Source: Lachnospiraceae bacterium (GTDB lineage Bacteria > Bacillota > Clostridia > Lachnospirales > Lachnospiraceae). Taken from it: DNA of 64,000 nucleotides. Under the pieces are notes generated by a model. That model worked only from the letters and a program-made list of their open reading frames with translations, was not told the DNA's origin and did not search any database. Position numbers and translations under genes: made by a program. The stretch spans positions 1 through 64,000 of the forward strand of contig JAEEMP010000064.1 in assembly GCA_016283275.1 (NCBI GenBank), written 5' to 3'. Position 1 is the first letter of the stretch. Each line of letters opens with the position of its first letter. Below, one piece after another: positions 27,060 through 36,519 of this stretch.

Positions 27060-27770
27060 ATGAGCGAAAAAGAACAGCAGATCTGTGATATCCTGGCAAA
27101 TCCGGAGTCCATAAAATATGCTTTCCAGCCTATTTTTGATGTGACAAACAACACTGTTTACGGCCATGAAGCTTTGATGCGCCCCTCGCCGTTTTCTCCG
27201 ATGGATATCGTTGAATACTGCATAGCCGAGGAAAGGTTAAACGACATAGAAACGATCACAGCCATTTATTCGGTTGCCGAATTTTTGGACAAAGGACTCG
27301 AGGGCAAGATCTTTATCAATTCATTCCCCGAAGCTTCAATGTCGGTTGAAGATTCTTTGAAGCTTAGAAACTTCAGCCATGGAAGAATGGCCGGAAGAGC
27401 TGTATTTGAAATGCTCGAATACACAAAACTCGATGAATATGCCTGGCATCGCAAACAGGAAGAGTTTGCAAAATCCAATCTCAATGCCCTTATCGCGATC
27501 GATGATTACGGCACCGATGATCTTATGGATTCCGCAAGGATCAAGATGTTTCATCCAAACATCATTAAAATAGACATATCCCTTATCTCAAACGTACATG
27601 CGGATAAGATAAAGCAGGATAAGATAAATCGTATTCTTGATTACACCGTAAACGAGGGTATAATCGCTCTTGCGGAAGGGGTGGAAACAAAAGAAGAGTA
27701 CGATTATCTGCGCACTCTTCCGATACAGCTTATGCAGGGTTATTACCTGGGCCGTCCGAAAATCTATTGA
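27060..27770 (+). CDS. Stand-alone EAL domain protein (c-di-GMP phosphodiesterase)
   Basis: A 236-residue protein that is just an EAL domain. It keeps the signature GHEALMR, a metal Asn in INSFPE, the Glu in FEMLEYTKL, DDYG (usually DDFG), IIKIDISL, and ALAEGVE with the final LMQGYYLGRP. Most metal and substrate residues are therefore present and activity (c-di-GMP to pGpG) is likely, although loop 6 (DDYGTDDLMD) is unusual. There is no sensory domain, so control must come from expression or partners. The gene stands alone on the + strand and overlaps the convergent membrane-protein gene by seven bases. Confidence 0.9.
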   Translation: MSEKEQQICDILANPESIKYAFQPIFDVTNNTVYGHEALMRPSPFSPMDIVEYCIAEERLNDIETITAIYSVAEFLDKGLEGKIFINSFPEASMSVEDSLKLRNFSHGRMAGRAVFEMLEYTKLDEYAWHRKQEEFAKSNLNALIAIDDYGTDDLMDSARIKMFHPNIIKIDISLISNVHADKIKQDKINRILDYTVNEGIIALAEGVETKEEYDYLRTLPIQLMQGYYLGRPKIY

Positions 27771-28252
27771 GCCGGACGGCTCATTTTATTTTTCCCGATC
27801 AGAGCCTTTACAAGAACAGGCTGCACAAGGACTATCACTATATAGCCCACCACGAGGCTTACTATCAAAGAAACCGGAAGAGTCCTTGCGATCGAAGGGC
27901 CTCCCCCTGCCGAAAGCACTTCAGCAGGTATCTGTTTTCTGGCATTTGTTACCATAAGCACCACCATTACAACGGTGATCATCGGTGTATATATAAGATC
28001 TGAAATGATCGCGCTTAAAAAGGTCCCTTTGGGGCTTTCCGGAACAGCATTAAACTTTTTGCAGAATGCATCGCCGAGTTTTTTGACCGGAATCAAAAAA
28101 CCTATGATAAGAGATATCACAAAAGATACAAGAAACGAAATAAGAAAGCCGGGCAATGTAAAGTGACCGCCCAAAGCAGTGTTGACCAACGAAAGTACAA
28201 GACTCATTATAAGTCCCATAAGGATCGTCATAGTGATCATTATTTTTTTCAT
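27764..28252 (-). CDS. Small polytopic membrane protein of unknown function
   Basis: About 162 residues with four predicted membrane helices: MKKIMITMTILMGLIMSLV, a second near 30-52, a third near 80-100 and a fourth near 120-145, with the loop PVKKLGDAFCKKF between helices 2 and 3. The layout resembles DUF2798-like proteins, but the match is uncertain. The ATG at 28252 is preferred because GAGGAG lies upstream; five codons of the longer frame lack that. Last gene of a three-gene operon with DUF4230 and a 29-residue peptide. Confidence 0.65.
   Translation of the reverse strand: MKKIMITMTILMGLIMSLVLSLVNTALGGHFTLPGFLISFLVSFVISLIIGFLIPVKKLGDAFCKKFNAVPESPKGTFLSAIISDLIYTPMITVVMVVLMVTNARKQIPAEVLSAGGGPSIARTLPVSLIVSLVVGYIVIVLVQPVLVKALIGKNKMSRPAQ
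27769..27795 (+). terminator. Terminator of the EAL gene
   Basis: GAGCC/GGCTC stem with a four-base loop at the very end of the gene, followed by ATTTTATTTTT. The hairpin also lies in the last codons of the convergent minus-strand gene. Confidence 0.65.
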
Positions 28253-28281
28253 ATCTTCTCCTCTCACCTGTAACCTGTCCG

Positions 28282-28941
28282 TTATTTTTGTGTGTCTTCT
28301 ACGGTCGCTATTATGACTTTATAATCGGGAAGTACGCCTTCCACGAAATTCTCCACCATATCTTCCGCATTCTTTTGAGCCTTAACAAGGATCCCCTTTT
28401 CTATGGCCTTAGCCTCTTCGTCTTTTAAAAGTGCGGCAAAAGAATCCGTTACATTTGTTACCGAAACGGGATTAAAGATGCTGTTCTTTGAATCATACAG
28501 TTGAAAACTGTCCGGATCTATCGATGAACTGTGGATCTTTGCCCGCGGAATCGTGATGGTGACTATCTTCCTCTTGTCATCCGATACTACGTCGATATCG
28601 TTAAAATCGATGCCCGCGGTTATAACTCCGTCATAACTGTACACAAAATTACTCTGAGTAAACGGTATCTCGAAACCGTTGATCTCACGGGAACTGTCAT
28701 ATTTCTCGACATGAGTGAAATAATATTCCTGAGTGTCGAGTATGCCTATCTCGCGAAGGCCCTCTTTTACGGTCTCTCCCGATAACGACTCAGCCTTATC
28801 GACAATGCCCTGGGTTATGACCGTCTCCTTGTTTTTGGATTCGATCCACCTGTTTACCAGCAGGTATATGATAAGCATGCCCACAAGCACCAGCGCTATC
28901 ACGATCATACGCAGAATGAATTTAAATTTTCTCTGTGTCAT
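28282..28941 (-). CDS. DUF4230 family membrane-anchored protein
   Basis: A 219-residue protein with one N-terminal membrane helix (about 10-30) and an extracytoplasmic domain. The central part, LDTQEYYFTHVEKYDSSREI and the beta-rich ITAGIDFNDIDVV with VTITIPRAKI, is characteristic of DUF4230. The final helix (EEAKAIEKGILVKAQKNAEDM) is amphipathic. The function is unknown. AAAGGAG precedes the start; the 29-residue ORF lies 18 bases upstream. Confidence 0.8.
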   Translation of the reverse strand: MTQRKFKFILRMIVIALVLVGMLIIYLLVNRWIESKNKETVITQGIVDKAESLSGETVKEGLREIGILDTQEYYFTHVEKYDSSREINGFEIPFTQSNFVYSYDGVITAGIDFNDIDVVSDDKRKIVTITIPRAKIHSSSIDPDSFQLYDSKNSIFNPVSVTNVTDSFAALLKDEEAKAIEKGILVKAQKNAEDMVENFVEGVLPDYKVIIATVEDTQK

Positions 28942-28959
28942 GTATGCTCCTTTACCGGT

Positions 28960-29049
28960 TTATATCCATGCGGTGATCAAAAGAACAAGATAGAATATCA
29001 CAACGATGGCAATAACCGCTCCGAGCAATTTAAAAATAACCTTCTTCAT
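28960..29049 (-). CDS. 29-residue single-helix membrane peptide
   Basis: A very short gene: MKKVIFKLLGA followed by a continuous hydrophobic helix to ITAWI. The strong ribosome binding site GGAGGG, five bases before the ATG, and its position 18 bases before DUF4230 argue that it is translated. The positive N-terminus predicts N-in topology. No known family was recognised. Confidence 0.65.
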   Translation of the reverse strand: MKKVIFKLLGAVIAIVVIFYLVLLITAWI

Positions 29050-29104
29050 AATGCCCTCCGAAGTCTTTTTCTTTATTTTATCAGATATGTGTAATATTTG
29101 GTAC

Positions 29105-29139
29105 AAAAAATCTCCCGATTCCTTAAGGAACCGGGAGAT
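29105..29139 (-). terminator. Rho-independent terminator of the surface-protein operon
   Basis: Minus strand stem ATCTCCCGG-TTCC with GGAA-TCGGGAGAT, then TTTTTT, 15 bases after the giant gene's stop. Confidence 0.9.
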
Positions 29140-29154
29140 CAATGTTATTGCTTA

Positions 29155-32100
29155 TTATGACTCTGATTTGGTCTCTTCTTTTGCTTCTTTTGCCTCATTT
29201 TCCTTTTTCTTTTTCTTAAGCGCAAGATAGGAAAGTCCGAGTTCGCAGAAAGTTATAAGTACCATAGGAATGGTCCACTTATCGACATATGCCATAGGCT
29301 GTGAGAAGTCCTGAGTTATGATCAAGAGAACTACGCTTGCTACGGCTACCACGATACCTATCAATGCCGATATGCTCTGGCGTCTCTTTACAGCGTTTAT
29401 TTCTTCAAGTTCTTCTTCACTTAACTTAACTGTTTCGTCTTCCTCTTCGTCCTCTTTCTTCTTGGCCTGAAGCTTGTTAAAGAGTACACATATTGTTGCT
29501 CCGACCGCAAGGATCGTTGCAAGTAAGTTAATGAGCGCCCAGAATGAATCGGGTGTACCTGCTGCAAGTGCTGTTGCTTCATCATTGATAAGCGTGATCA
29601 CAGGATCTCCGTTTTCATCAAATGATACTACAGCTACAGGAGGATTATCAAATTCCTGTGCGGGTTCATCAACCGTAGGAACGGGCTCTGCGGGAATAAG
29701 CTCAGTTGCGGGCTCACCGGGTGTGGGCTCATTCGGAGTAGGCTCATCCGGAGTAGGATTTTCCGGAGTAGGATTTTCCGGTGTAGGTTCATCAGGTGTA
29801 GGTTCATCAGATGTAGGTTCATCACCGGGTGTAGGAACATCGGGCGTAATAGTTTCCGGTTCAGCGTCTTTTGTATAAACGACATTGTATACCAGATTGC
29901 TCTTAATTCCCTCCGTACTGCTCATTACTGCGCTGACTGAAGGTGTATGATCTTCAATCTCGGGTGACATGATAGGTCCAAACTGACTGCCTTCCACAAG
30001 CCTGTCACTGTACGAAGGAGCAAGTGTATCGCCGTTTTCATCAACATAGTTGATGGTGAGACTGTATACAGCCTGAATGGTAAGAGTTCCCGTACCATAG
30101 CTTACGCTGAAGGCTTCGGTCACATCTTCACCCTTTTCGTTTCTTACTACAGCACTTCCGTTTATCTCTACCGGATATTCACCGGGTTCGGTTCCCGAAG
30201 CTTTTGCCGTTACGGAATCAACATCTACCGTATAGGTATTTCCGCTTACATCAAATGTATATGTTGTAAATCCTTCGATGGATTTCTCTGTTCCGTCCTC
30301 TGCAAATGTTGCACTGTTGGGCTCAAGAACAATTTGGTATCCATCAACCTTTGTAACGGTGAGCTGACCGTTAACAGTTGTGATCTCATAGTTATTCGGA
30401 TTAACATCGTCATCCAGCTTATATGTTACTTCGTTGGTCACAGTTCCGGGTATAAGAATGGTACCTGTTACGGTAATATCAGGCTCTTCGCCTTCCACAA
30501 ATCCATCACCCGTTATAGTGTAATCACTGTTAGTAAGCGATGTGTTATCAAACGGACGCTCTTCGGAAGCAGCCGTAATGGTAACTTTTCTGGGCTTAAT
30601 AACAAGTTTTGCACTGTCATCAACCGTTACAACAAACGAACCTGTTACATCATTGCCTGCCGCATCGGTAACAACTGCCGTTCCTGTTGCGGTTACGGGA
30701 TATACACCTGCATCGATGCCCGTTGCAGATGCTTCAACACCTGTAACAGTGTATGTCTTTCCGTCAAGACCCGGCACGGTAAACGATGTTGCAATAAATC
30801 CGCTTACGCTCTTCTCGGTTCCGTCATACATTACGGTATCCGAATTGGGTACAAGTTTGATAACATATTTCTCGTCACCTGTACGATTTATAACGGTAAG
30901 CTGTCCTTTTACAGTCTTGATGATATAGTTATCTGCCTTGGTGCCGGCATTTAAGGTGTATGATGCGATGACATTATCCACATGACCGGGAGCTGTGATC
31001 TTCGAAGTATCGGAGAATACGTATGTCGCACCTTCACCGGCTGCAAATTTATCACCTGAAATTGTTACGTCTTTAGCATAGTGTTCTTTTGCATCGTATG
31101 TAAATGTCTTAGATACAGCAGTAACGGTTACTGTTCTCTTATCGATCTTAAGAGTTCCGGGCTGTGTATTAACAATAAACTGACCTGTTACATCCGTACC
31201 CTCGGAATCCTTAACAACAGCAGTACCTGTTACATTAACGGTATACTCACCTGCGTCGGTAGTCTTGTATGATGCGTTAAGACCTTCGATCGTAAATGTA
31301 TTATCACCGAGCTTAAGAGTTCCGGTATATGAATCACCCGACTGTGTGAATGTAAGGTTAGCCATTGTATCGGCAAAACCGTTTACACTCTTTTCGGATC
31401 CGTCATAAAGGAATGTGCCGCTTGCTGCCTTAACGGTTACTTCATACTTGGTGTCAGGTGAAAGAACTTCCAGCTTACCCACTTTATATGTAGGAGCATA
31501 GTTATTTACATCAACCGTTCCCCAAACAACCGTATAAGTATTGTCGGATGAACCGACATAAGTCTGTGAACCTGTCACATTATATGTAACAACATCACCT
31601 TCAGCGAGGTTTCCGGAAGTTACATTAACCTTTTCCACCTTAAGCGGATCGGTCGTATAATCATATATCTTTTGGCCGCTTGCGGATGTAAACTCTATCG
31701 GACGAGCTGTGATCTTAACCTTGCCGTTTGATTTATTAAACCTGAACTGATCAGTAACATCCACACCGTTTGAATCTTTAACAGTTACACGTTCTACTTC
31801 GGTGAGCTGTTCGCCCACATCCTTACGGAACGAAGCCTTTGTATAAACCGTAACGGTATATTTAAGGCCATTCGCCTCATTGGTGAATTCTGTCTCAACA
31901 GATCCGCTTACACCCTGAGACTTTCCGTTATATACAGCTTCAAGACTCTGAGGTTCAACATCTATCCTGTAGGCATCGCCTTCACCACGGGGATCGATAT
32001 GAAGTTTACCCTTTAACTCTGTAATGTCATAGTTTGATGCCAAACCGTTATTGATAACATATGTATATTCGTTGTCAATATCACCCGGATATACGATTGA

Positions 32101-35100
32101 CCGGGTCATTGTAAAGGTTGCGCTCTCACCGGGTGCAAAGCTTCCGGTAACGATCATCGCGCCGGGTAAAGTCTTTAACGGAGTACCGTCATAATCCTTG
32201 GAAGCACTCGGAGATGTAAAGGTAAGTGCACGCTTTGTGATCTCAAATGACCCGGGGACCATATTAACCTTAAAGCTCTTTGTAGCATCTATACCGTCCG
32301 AAGTCTTTACAACTACAGTACCATCTATATTTACAGAGGTCTTTGCGGTAACATCTTTAGCGGTAACCGTATTAGTGGTAAGACCGCTTACTGTATATGT
32401 CGAACCGTCAACTTTGAAGGTAAGAGTCTTAAATCCGGTCGCGGTATGTTCTGCGCCGTCATAAACATCTGAATAGCTGTTGGCTTCTACCGTGATCTCA
32501 TACTTAGTGTCATCACTTCTGTTTGTTACAGTAAGCTGACCGACTTCCTTAGTGATCGCATAGTTACCAATATTTGTGCCTGCTTTTGCAGTATAATTAA
32601 AGCTGTTGGCACTTGAACCGACAAGTTTCTGAGAACCGGTCATTTCATAGGTAACACCCTGTCCGTCCACAAAACTGCCTTTGGAAACATAAGCATCTTT
32701 TGTGGGGGTATGAAGCTTATTATCAAATTCGAATGACTCGTTATCCGATTTAAGGGTGATCGGACGGGGATCAACTGTTAATGTGCCTTCTTTGTAAGAT
32801 ACATCGAATGCATCTGTTACTACTATATTATTCTTTGTATCGGTAATAACTATATTTTCTCTGTTTATTATGGCATTAACATATTTACCTGCGTCGGTAG
32901 CCTTGACACCTGTGGTAACACCGGAAACGGAATACTTAATACCTTCGATCGTAAACGACAATGTTTCAAATCCCGTTACACTGTGCTCTTTACCATCATA
33001 AGTTGCAGTGCCGCTCTTTGATACAAGTTCGATCTTGTATTCCTCGGTACCCTTTGAAACCTTAAGCGTTCCAACTGCTTCCGAAATCGTGTAATTATCA
33101 AGATTTGTTCCTGTTTTAGCAGTGTATGTAAATGTATTTTTTGCTTCACCGTATACTACAGAACCCGTCATCGTAAAGTCCACACCGTCCGTACCTACAA
33201 ACGATCCTGTTATGATCATTTCGGATGCAGCTGTGGTAAGTGCCGTTCCGTCGTAAGACTTACTTGCATCGGGAGATGCAAATGTAAGTTCAACGGGATT
33301 AATCTTTATTGTATTTTCGGCTGTCTTGATCGTGAATTCTTTTGTAACGTCATTGCCAAACTCATCGACGATCTTCTTTCCGTCGGAGATCACAATACTA
33401 ACTTTCTTGGATATTACATTTCCGTTTGCATCACGAAGTACATCGGTAAGTACCGCATCATCACTTACGGAAACGCCCGAGATCGTGTATGTGTGTCCGT
33501 TATATGTAAACGTACCCGTAGAACCTGTGATCACAGAACCTGCAATAGTATAAGTATCTACTCTGTGTGCCTGTCCGTCATAAGTTCCCTCGTAGCCTGC
33601 AGGTGTAGCCGTAAGTTCATACTTTCCGCCTGCCGAGATTACGGTAAGGGTTCCAAGGATTGTATTGATCTTATAGTTGTCGCTGAGTACACCATCCTTA
33701 AATGTATAGGACACAGTATTGGATGATGAGCCTTCAACAAGCTGTGAGCCTGTAGCCTTAATATCATAGATATCACCGCTTACGATCTCATCGCCTTCAA
33801 TTTCAACACCTGCTTTTGTAAGAGGACTTCCGTCGTATTCTTTTTGAGCCGTACCTGTCTTAAACGTTACTTCTCTCGGAAGGATCGTAAGAGTTCCGGA
33901 CTTTAACGTAACCGTCACAAATGCCGTTACATCAACGCCGTTATCATAAGCCTTAAAATTATCTGCCTTTGTAACTTTTATTTCATATCCGCCGTCTTTA
34001 ACATCCTTGCCCTCGCCGTATGCGGAGATACCGGTAAACGTAAGATTGAAAGGATTGGATGTAACGGTATATTCCGTTGCGGACTGAACAGCACCGTTAT
34101 ATTTATAGGTTGCATCCTTAGCTGTGATCTCAAGGGTATAACCTTTGCTTTCCCATAAAGCGGTGTAGGTTACGCTTCTTGTAACCTGCTTGGGAATTGA
34201 ATCGTTGTTTTTATATCTGTTGCCAAGATCATCCTGCCAGCCCGCAAATGTATGAGCGGTCTTTGTAGGTTCAGCGATCTTTGGAGTGTTTGATCCTATA
34301 GTAAGATTGTTATAGCTAAGCTGTGCAGTTGCGGATACACCGCCTGCAAGATCATAGGTTACATTTGAACGCTGTCTTACGATCTTTACAAAAACATTGG
34401 TATCACTTGTAATGGCATTACCGAATATATACGGAACGGTGCATTTTGCATCGGAATAATATCCCGATATCTGATATTCAGAACCGATGTTTAAATACCA
34501 GTCATCGGAATCGCCGGGCTCTATCGTAGCCATACCTGTAAGATATGTTCTGGTACCGAGGTCTCCGGTGTTCCCTGTTGAAAAACTGCCGTTCGCATTT
34601 TCTTTAACACTTGTAAAGGAAAGAATGTTTGTGGCAAAACGAAGATCAAGATGATACTTATAATTCTTTCCGTCAATAAGCGCGATGGAAGGACCTGCAT
34701 AATTATCGGCAGCGTTACTTGCTTCAGCCGTATTCCAGTCAAACATTGCAGTCTTACCGCTGCCTGCGGTACCGTTATAATCCATTTGTACATATTCAAG
34801 ATGAGAACCTACGGTATTGCCCCTGTTTTCGGCACCGCGATTTATAAGATAGCTCTGATCGATCTCGGACATTGCCTGCATTACTGCGGCCAGATCCGCA
34901 TCTGTCCTGATATACGGGCTCGTCCCGGAGAACATGCTCTTGGGAAGAGTGATAACACCGATGGGAGCATAATGATCCCCCCTCTGAACATAATTTACAC
35001 CGAGTTCTTTCTTCATGTCCGATGTAAAACTTTCATTGCTGTTTCCGCCTGTTGCATATACCGCAACATAAACCGGAGTATTATCGGGTTTAGCGGGAAG

Positions 35101-35727
35101 AACTTTTATATCATATGTCAATGTAATGCCGTGGTTTTTATTGTTATTATATGCAAGACAGGAAATGGTCACATTTCCTTCTTTAACACCGGTAACCACA
35201 CCGTCCTTATTGACGGTTGCAATCTTTTTATCCGATGTATTCCATTCTTTATGTCTATAATTATCGACACCGACTGCTGTAAGAGTAATGGTTTCTTTTA
35301 CCCGAACCTCAGAGGGACCTTCAATATATTTTGAAGCAGCCGTAACTTCTATGGTTATCGATGCTTCCTTCTGAAGTCGTTTTGAAAACCAATAATAATC
35401 GCCTGCTGAATATGTAATGGTAACCTGCCCTGCCGAAACGCCGGTAACATAACCATTGTCATCAACCGTTGCAATGTTCTTGTCGCTTGACGACCATTCA
35501 CCCCAGTCATAGTATCTAAAGCCATGCGCTGTAAGCTGTATGGTATCACCCTCTTCAACACTGCTCTCGCCCGATATATATGCGCCGGGTGCCGGTGCCT
35601 GAACCGCCTGAGACGAATATTCTCCACCTGCAGCGTAAGCCGATTGTGCGGGCATAAGGGTTATGACCATTACTGCCGCCAATATCATGGATAATGCTTT
35701 TTTGAATCTTCTTATTGTTCTTTCCAT
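29155..35727 (-). CDS. Giant surface protein: Big2, InlB-like, MBG-like repeats, MucBP, C-terminal triple-helix anchor
   Basis: 2190 residues, secreted and membrane-anchored. Signal peptide (MERTIRRFKKALSMILAAVM to SAYA); two bacterial Ig-like (Big2) domains (about 38-205, with IATVDDNGYVTGVSAGQVTI); an unassigned domain of about 240 residues; an InlB-like repeat (about 452-522, HTFAGWQDDLGNRY); about seven and a half tandem units of roughly 175-190 residues, each two MBG-like halves (YDGxxH and YDGTxL motifs, ending NYxIxxxxGxLTV); a MucBP-like domain (about 1886-1949); a (D/N)EPTP linker; then three membrane helices (about 2057-2172) and a Lys/Glu tail. No LPXTG sortase signal. The ATG at 35727 has GGAGG; an upstream in-frame start does not. 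It probably serves as an adhesin or stalk. Confidence 0.9.
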   Translation of the reverse strand: MERTIRRFKKALSMILAAVMVITLMPAQSAYAAGGEYSSQAVQAPAPGAYISGESSVEEGDTIQLTAHGFRYYDWGEWSSSDKNIATVDDNGYVTGVSAGQVTITYSAGDYYWFSKRLQKEASITIEVTAASKYIEGPSEVRVKETITLTAVGVDNYRHKEWNTSDKKIATVNKDGVVTGVKEGNVTISCLAYNNNKNHGITLTYDIKVLPAKPDNTPVYVAVYATGGNSNESFTSDMKKELGVNYVQRGDHYAPIGVITLPKSMFSGTSPYIRTDADLAAVMQAMSEIDQSYLINRGAENRGNTVGSHLEYVQMDYNGTAGSGKTAMFDWNTAEASNAADNYAGPSIALIDGKNYKYHLDLRFATNILSFTSVKENANGSFSTGNTGDLGTRTYLTGMATIEPGDSDDWYLNIGSEYQISGYYSDAKCTVPYIFGNAITSDTNVFVKIVRQRSNVTYDLAGGVSATAQLSYNNLTIGSNTPKIAEPTKTAHTFAGWQDDLGNRYKNNDSIPKQVTRSVTYTALWESKGYTLEITAKDATYKYNGAVQSATEYTVTSNPFNLTFTGISAYGEGKDVKDGGYEIKVTKADNFKAYDNGVDVTAFVTVTLKSGTLTILPREVTFKTGTAQKEYDGSPLTKAGVEIEGDEIVSGDIYDIKATGSQLVEGSSSNTVSYTFKDGVLSDNYKINTILGTLTVISAGGKYELTATPAGYEGTYDGQAHRVDTYTIAGSVITGSTGTFTYNGHTYTISGVSVSDDAVLTDVLRDANGNVISKKVSIVISDGKKIVDEFGNDVTKEFTIKTAENTIKINPVELTFASPDASKSYDGTALTTAASEMIITGSFVGTDGVDFTMTGSVVYGEAKNTFTYTAKTGTNLDNYTISEAVGTLKVSKGTEEYKIELVSKSGTATYDGKEHSVTGFETLSFTIEGIKYSVSGVTTGVKATDAGKYVNAIINRENIVITDTKNNIVVTDAFDVSYKEGTLTVDPRPITLKSDNESFEFDNKLHTPTKDAYVSKGSFVDGQGVTYEMTGSQKLVGSSANSFNYTAKAGTNIGNYAITKEVGQLTVTNRSDDTKYEITVEANSYSDVYDGAEHTATGFKTLTFKVDGSTYTVSGLTTNTVTAKDVTAKTSVNIDGTVVVKTSDGIDATKSFKVNMVPGSFEITKRALTFTSPSASKDYDGTPLKTLPGAMIVTGSFAPGESATFTMTRSIVYPGDIDNEYTYVINNGLASNYDITELKGKLHIDPRGEGDAYRIDVEPQSLEAVYNGKSQGVSGSVETEFTNEANGLKYTVTVYTKASFRKDVGEQLTEVERVTVKDSNGVDVTDQFRFNKSNGKVKITARPIEFTSASGQKIYDYTTDPLKVEKVNVTSGNLAEGDVVTYNVTGSQTYVGSSDNTYTVVWGTVDVNNYAPTYKVGKLEVLSPDTKYEVTVKAASGTFLYDGSEKSVNGFADTMANLTFTQSGDSYTGTLKLGDNTFTIEGLNASYKTTDAGEYTVNVTGTAVVKDSEGTDVTGQFIVNTQPGTLKIDKRTVTVTAVSKTFTYDAKEHYAKDVTISGDKFAAGEGATYVFSDTSKITAPGHVDNVIASYTLNAGTKADNYIIKTVKGQLTVINRTGDEKYVIKLVPNSDTVMYDGTEKSVSGFIATSFTVPGLDGKTYTVTGVEASATGIDAGVYPVTATGTAVVTDAAGNDVTGSFVVTVDDSAKLVIKPRKVTITAASEERPFDNTSLTNSDYTITGDGFVEGEEPDITVTGTILIPGTVTNEVTYKLDDDVNPNNYEITTVNGQLTVTKVDGYQIVLEPNSATFAEDGTEKSIEGFTTYTFDVSGNTYTVDVDSVTAKASGTEPGEYPVEINGSAVVRNEKGEDVTEAFSVSYGTGTLTIQAVYSLTINYVDENGDTLAPSYSDRLVEGSQFGPIMSPEIEDHTPSVSAVMSSTEGIKSNLVYNVVYTKDAEPETITPDVPTPGDEPTSDEPTPDEPTPENPTPENPTPDEPTPNEPTPGEPATELIPAEPVPTVDEPAQEFDNPPVAVVSFDENGDPVITLINDEATALAAGTPDSFWALINLLATILAVGATICVLFNKLQAKKKEDEEEDETVKLSEEELEEINAVKRRQSISALIGIVVAVASVVLLIITQDFSQPMAYVDKWTIPMVLITFCELGLSYLALKKKKKENEAKEAKEETKSES
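29719..29835 (-). repeat. Tandem 15-base repeats coding (D/N)EPTP
   Basis: About eight near-identical 15-base units of the GGTTCATCAGGTGTA kind code the linker DEPTPDEPTPENPTPENPTP between the MucBP-like domain and the membrane anchor. Unit number can change by slippage without a frameshift, so stalk length may vary between strains. Confidence 0.85.
30070..34160 (-). repeat. Tandem MBG-like repeat array in the giant surface protein
   Basis: Protein-level repeat of about seven full units plus one half. Each unit opens with a (K)YEI(x)V-type strand, has YDGxEHSVxGF, a variable loop, ...DVTxxF..., then (P)R(x)(V/I)TFxS, YDGTxLT, GSQxxVGSxxNxxxY and ends DNYxIxxxxGxLTV. Units have diverged at the DNA level, so the array is old. 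Confidence 0.8.
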
Positions 35728-35772
35728 TTGATCCTCCAAATGTACTTAAAATATAAGTATTATTGTCTGAGA

Positions 35773-36423
35773 TTATTCTGCTTCATCGAGTACATCTACA
35801 AATAATCTGTAGACATAACTGTAATTTTCTTTCGTTAGGGTTATGACCAATCTGTCTTCATTGGCACCTTCTATATCCTGCCAGCCGTTTCCGTCGTCAA
35901 CCTGCCATCTGTATGCGATCGTGACATCATCAAAACCGGATATCTCGGATGTAAACAATGCCTGGGAATCGTCATTTATAAGTTCACAGAAGATCTTAAC
36001 CGTTCTCTCTGCTGAAGGCTTAACTGCATCGGGTTCAGCCACTTCGCTACCGGCTTCTTCGGTATCGGCTTCTTCAACTTCAGCCTCTGTTTCATCCGAA
36101 ACAGGTTCTGCATCGGGAGTTTCTTCTGCCGGTCCGGCCTCGGGAACTGCTTCAAGTTCTGCGGGAACCGACTCTACCGACTCTACAACCTCACTCTCGA
36201 AAATGCCTTCTTCGATCACCGGCTCTTCTGCGGGTTCTTCTTCTGCCTCAACAGTTGAAAGTTCCGGTTCTTCGGCCTCAACTTCCCTTGTTATTTCTTC
36301 TTCAACAACATTTTCTTCACCGTCTGTTGCTTTAAGAAGGTAATCGGATGTGAACTTGCCTGCCGCAAATACCAAAACGAGAGCCAGCACAACCAGTAAA
36401 TATCTTTTTATATTTTTTTTCAT
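35773..36423 (-). CDS. Acidic membrane-anchored surface protein with C-terminal Ig-like domain
   Basis: 216 residues: MKKNIKRYLLVVLALVLVF signal anchor, then a Glu/Val/Ala-rich, strongly acidic linker (about 38-135) and a C-terminal beta-rich domain (about 140-213) with IAYRWQVDDGNGWQDIEG and YVYRLFVDV, which resembles an Ig-like surface module. No catalytic motif. It lies 45 bases before the giant surface-protein gene and after the candidate ECF promoter, so it probably works with that protein, for example as a wall-spanning partner (inference). Confidence 0.7.
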   Translation of the reverse strand: MKKNIKRYLLVVLALVLVFAAGKFTSDYLLKATDGEENVVEEEITREVEAEEPELSTVEAEEEPAEEPVIEEGIFESEVVESVESVPAELEAVPEAGPAEETPDAEPVSDETEAEVEEADTEEAGSEVAEPDAVKPSAERTVKIFCELINDDSQALFTSEISGFDDVTIAYRWQVDDGNGWQDIEGANEDRLVITLTKENYSYVYRLFVDVLDEAE

Positions 36424-36479
36424 GGGATTCCCCTTTCATAAAAAATTATCGTAATTAAATAACGCCCTTCATTTATAAA

Positions 36480-36506
36480 GACGTTCAAAACCACGAAAAT
36501 AGTTCA
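36480..36506 (-). promoter_or_regulatory. Candidate ECF sigma promoter before the two surface-protein genes
   Basis: Minus strand: TGAACT (36501-36506), 17-base spacer, CGTC (36480-36483). This resembles ECF promoters of the TGAAAC-N16/17-CGTC type. It falls in the only sizeable gap (96 bases) of the operon, directly after the sigma/anti-sigma pair, 57 bases before the acidic surface-protein start. Confidence 0.45.
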
Positions 36507-36519
36507 ATTTTTTAGGAAA

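Noticed and set aside
29155..29400. LPXTG sorting signal in the giant surface protein
   Set aside because: No LPXTG-like motif occurs before the C-terminal helices; there are three helices and a long charged tail instead.
30334..33726. Several long + strand open frames (for example 30334-30954, 30542-30928, 33326-33553) opposite the giant surface protein
   Set aside because: They mirror the repeat array of the minus-strand gene, lack ribosome binding sites and have Cys/Ser/Thr-rich unnatural composition.
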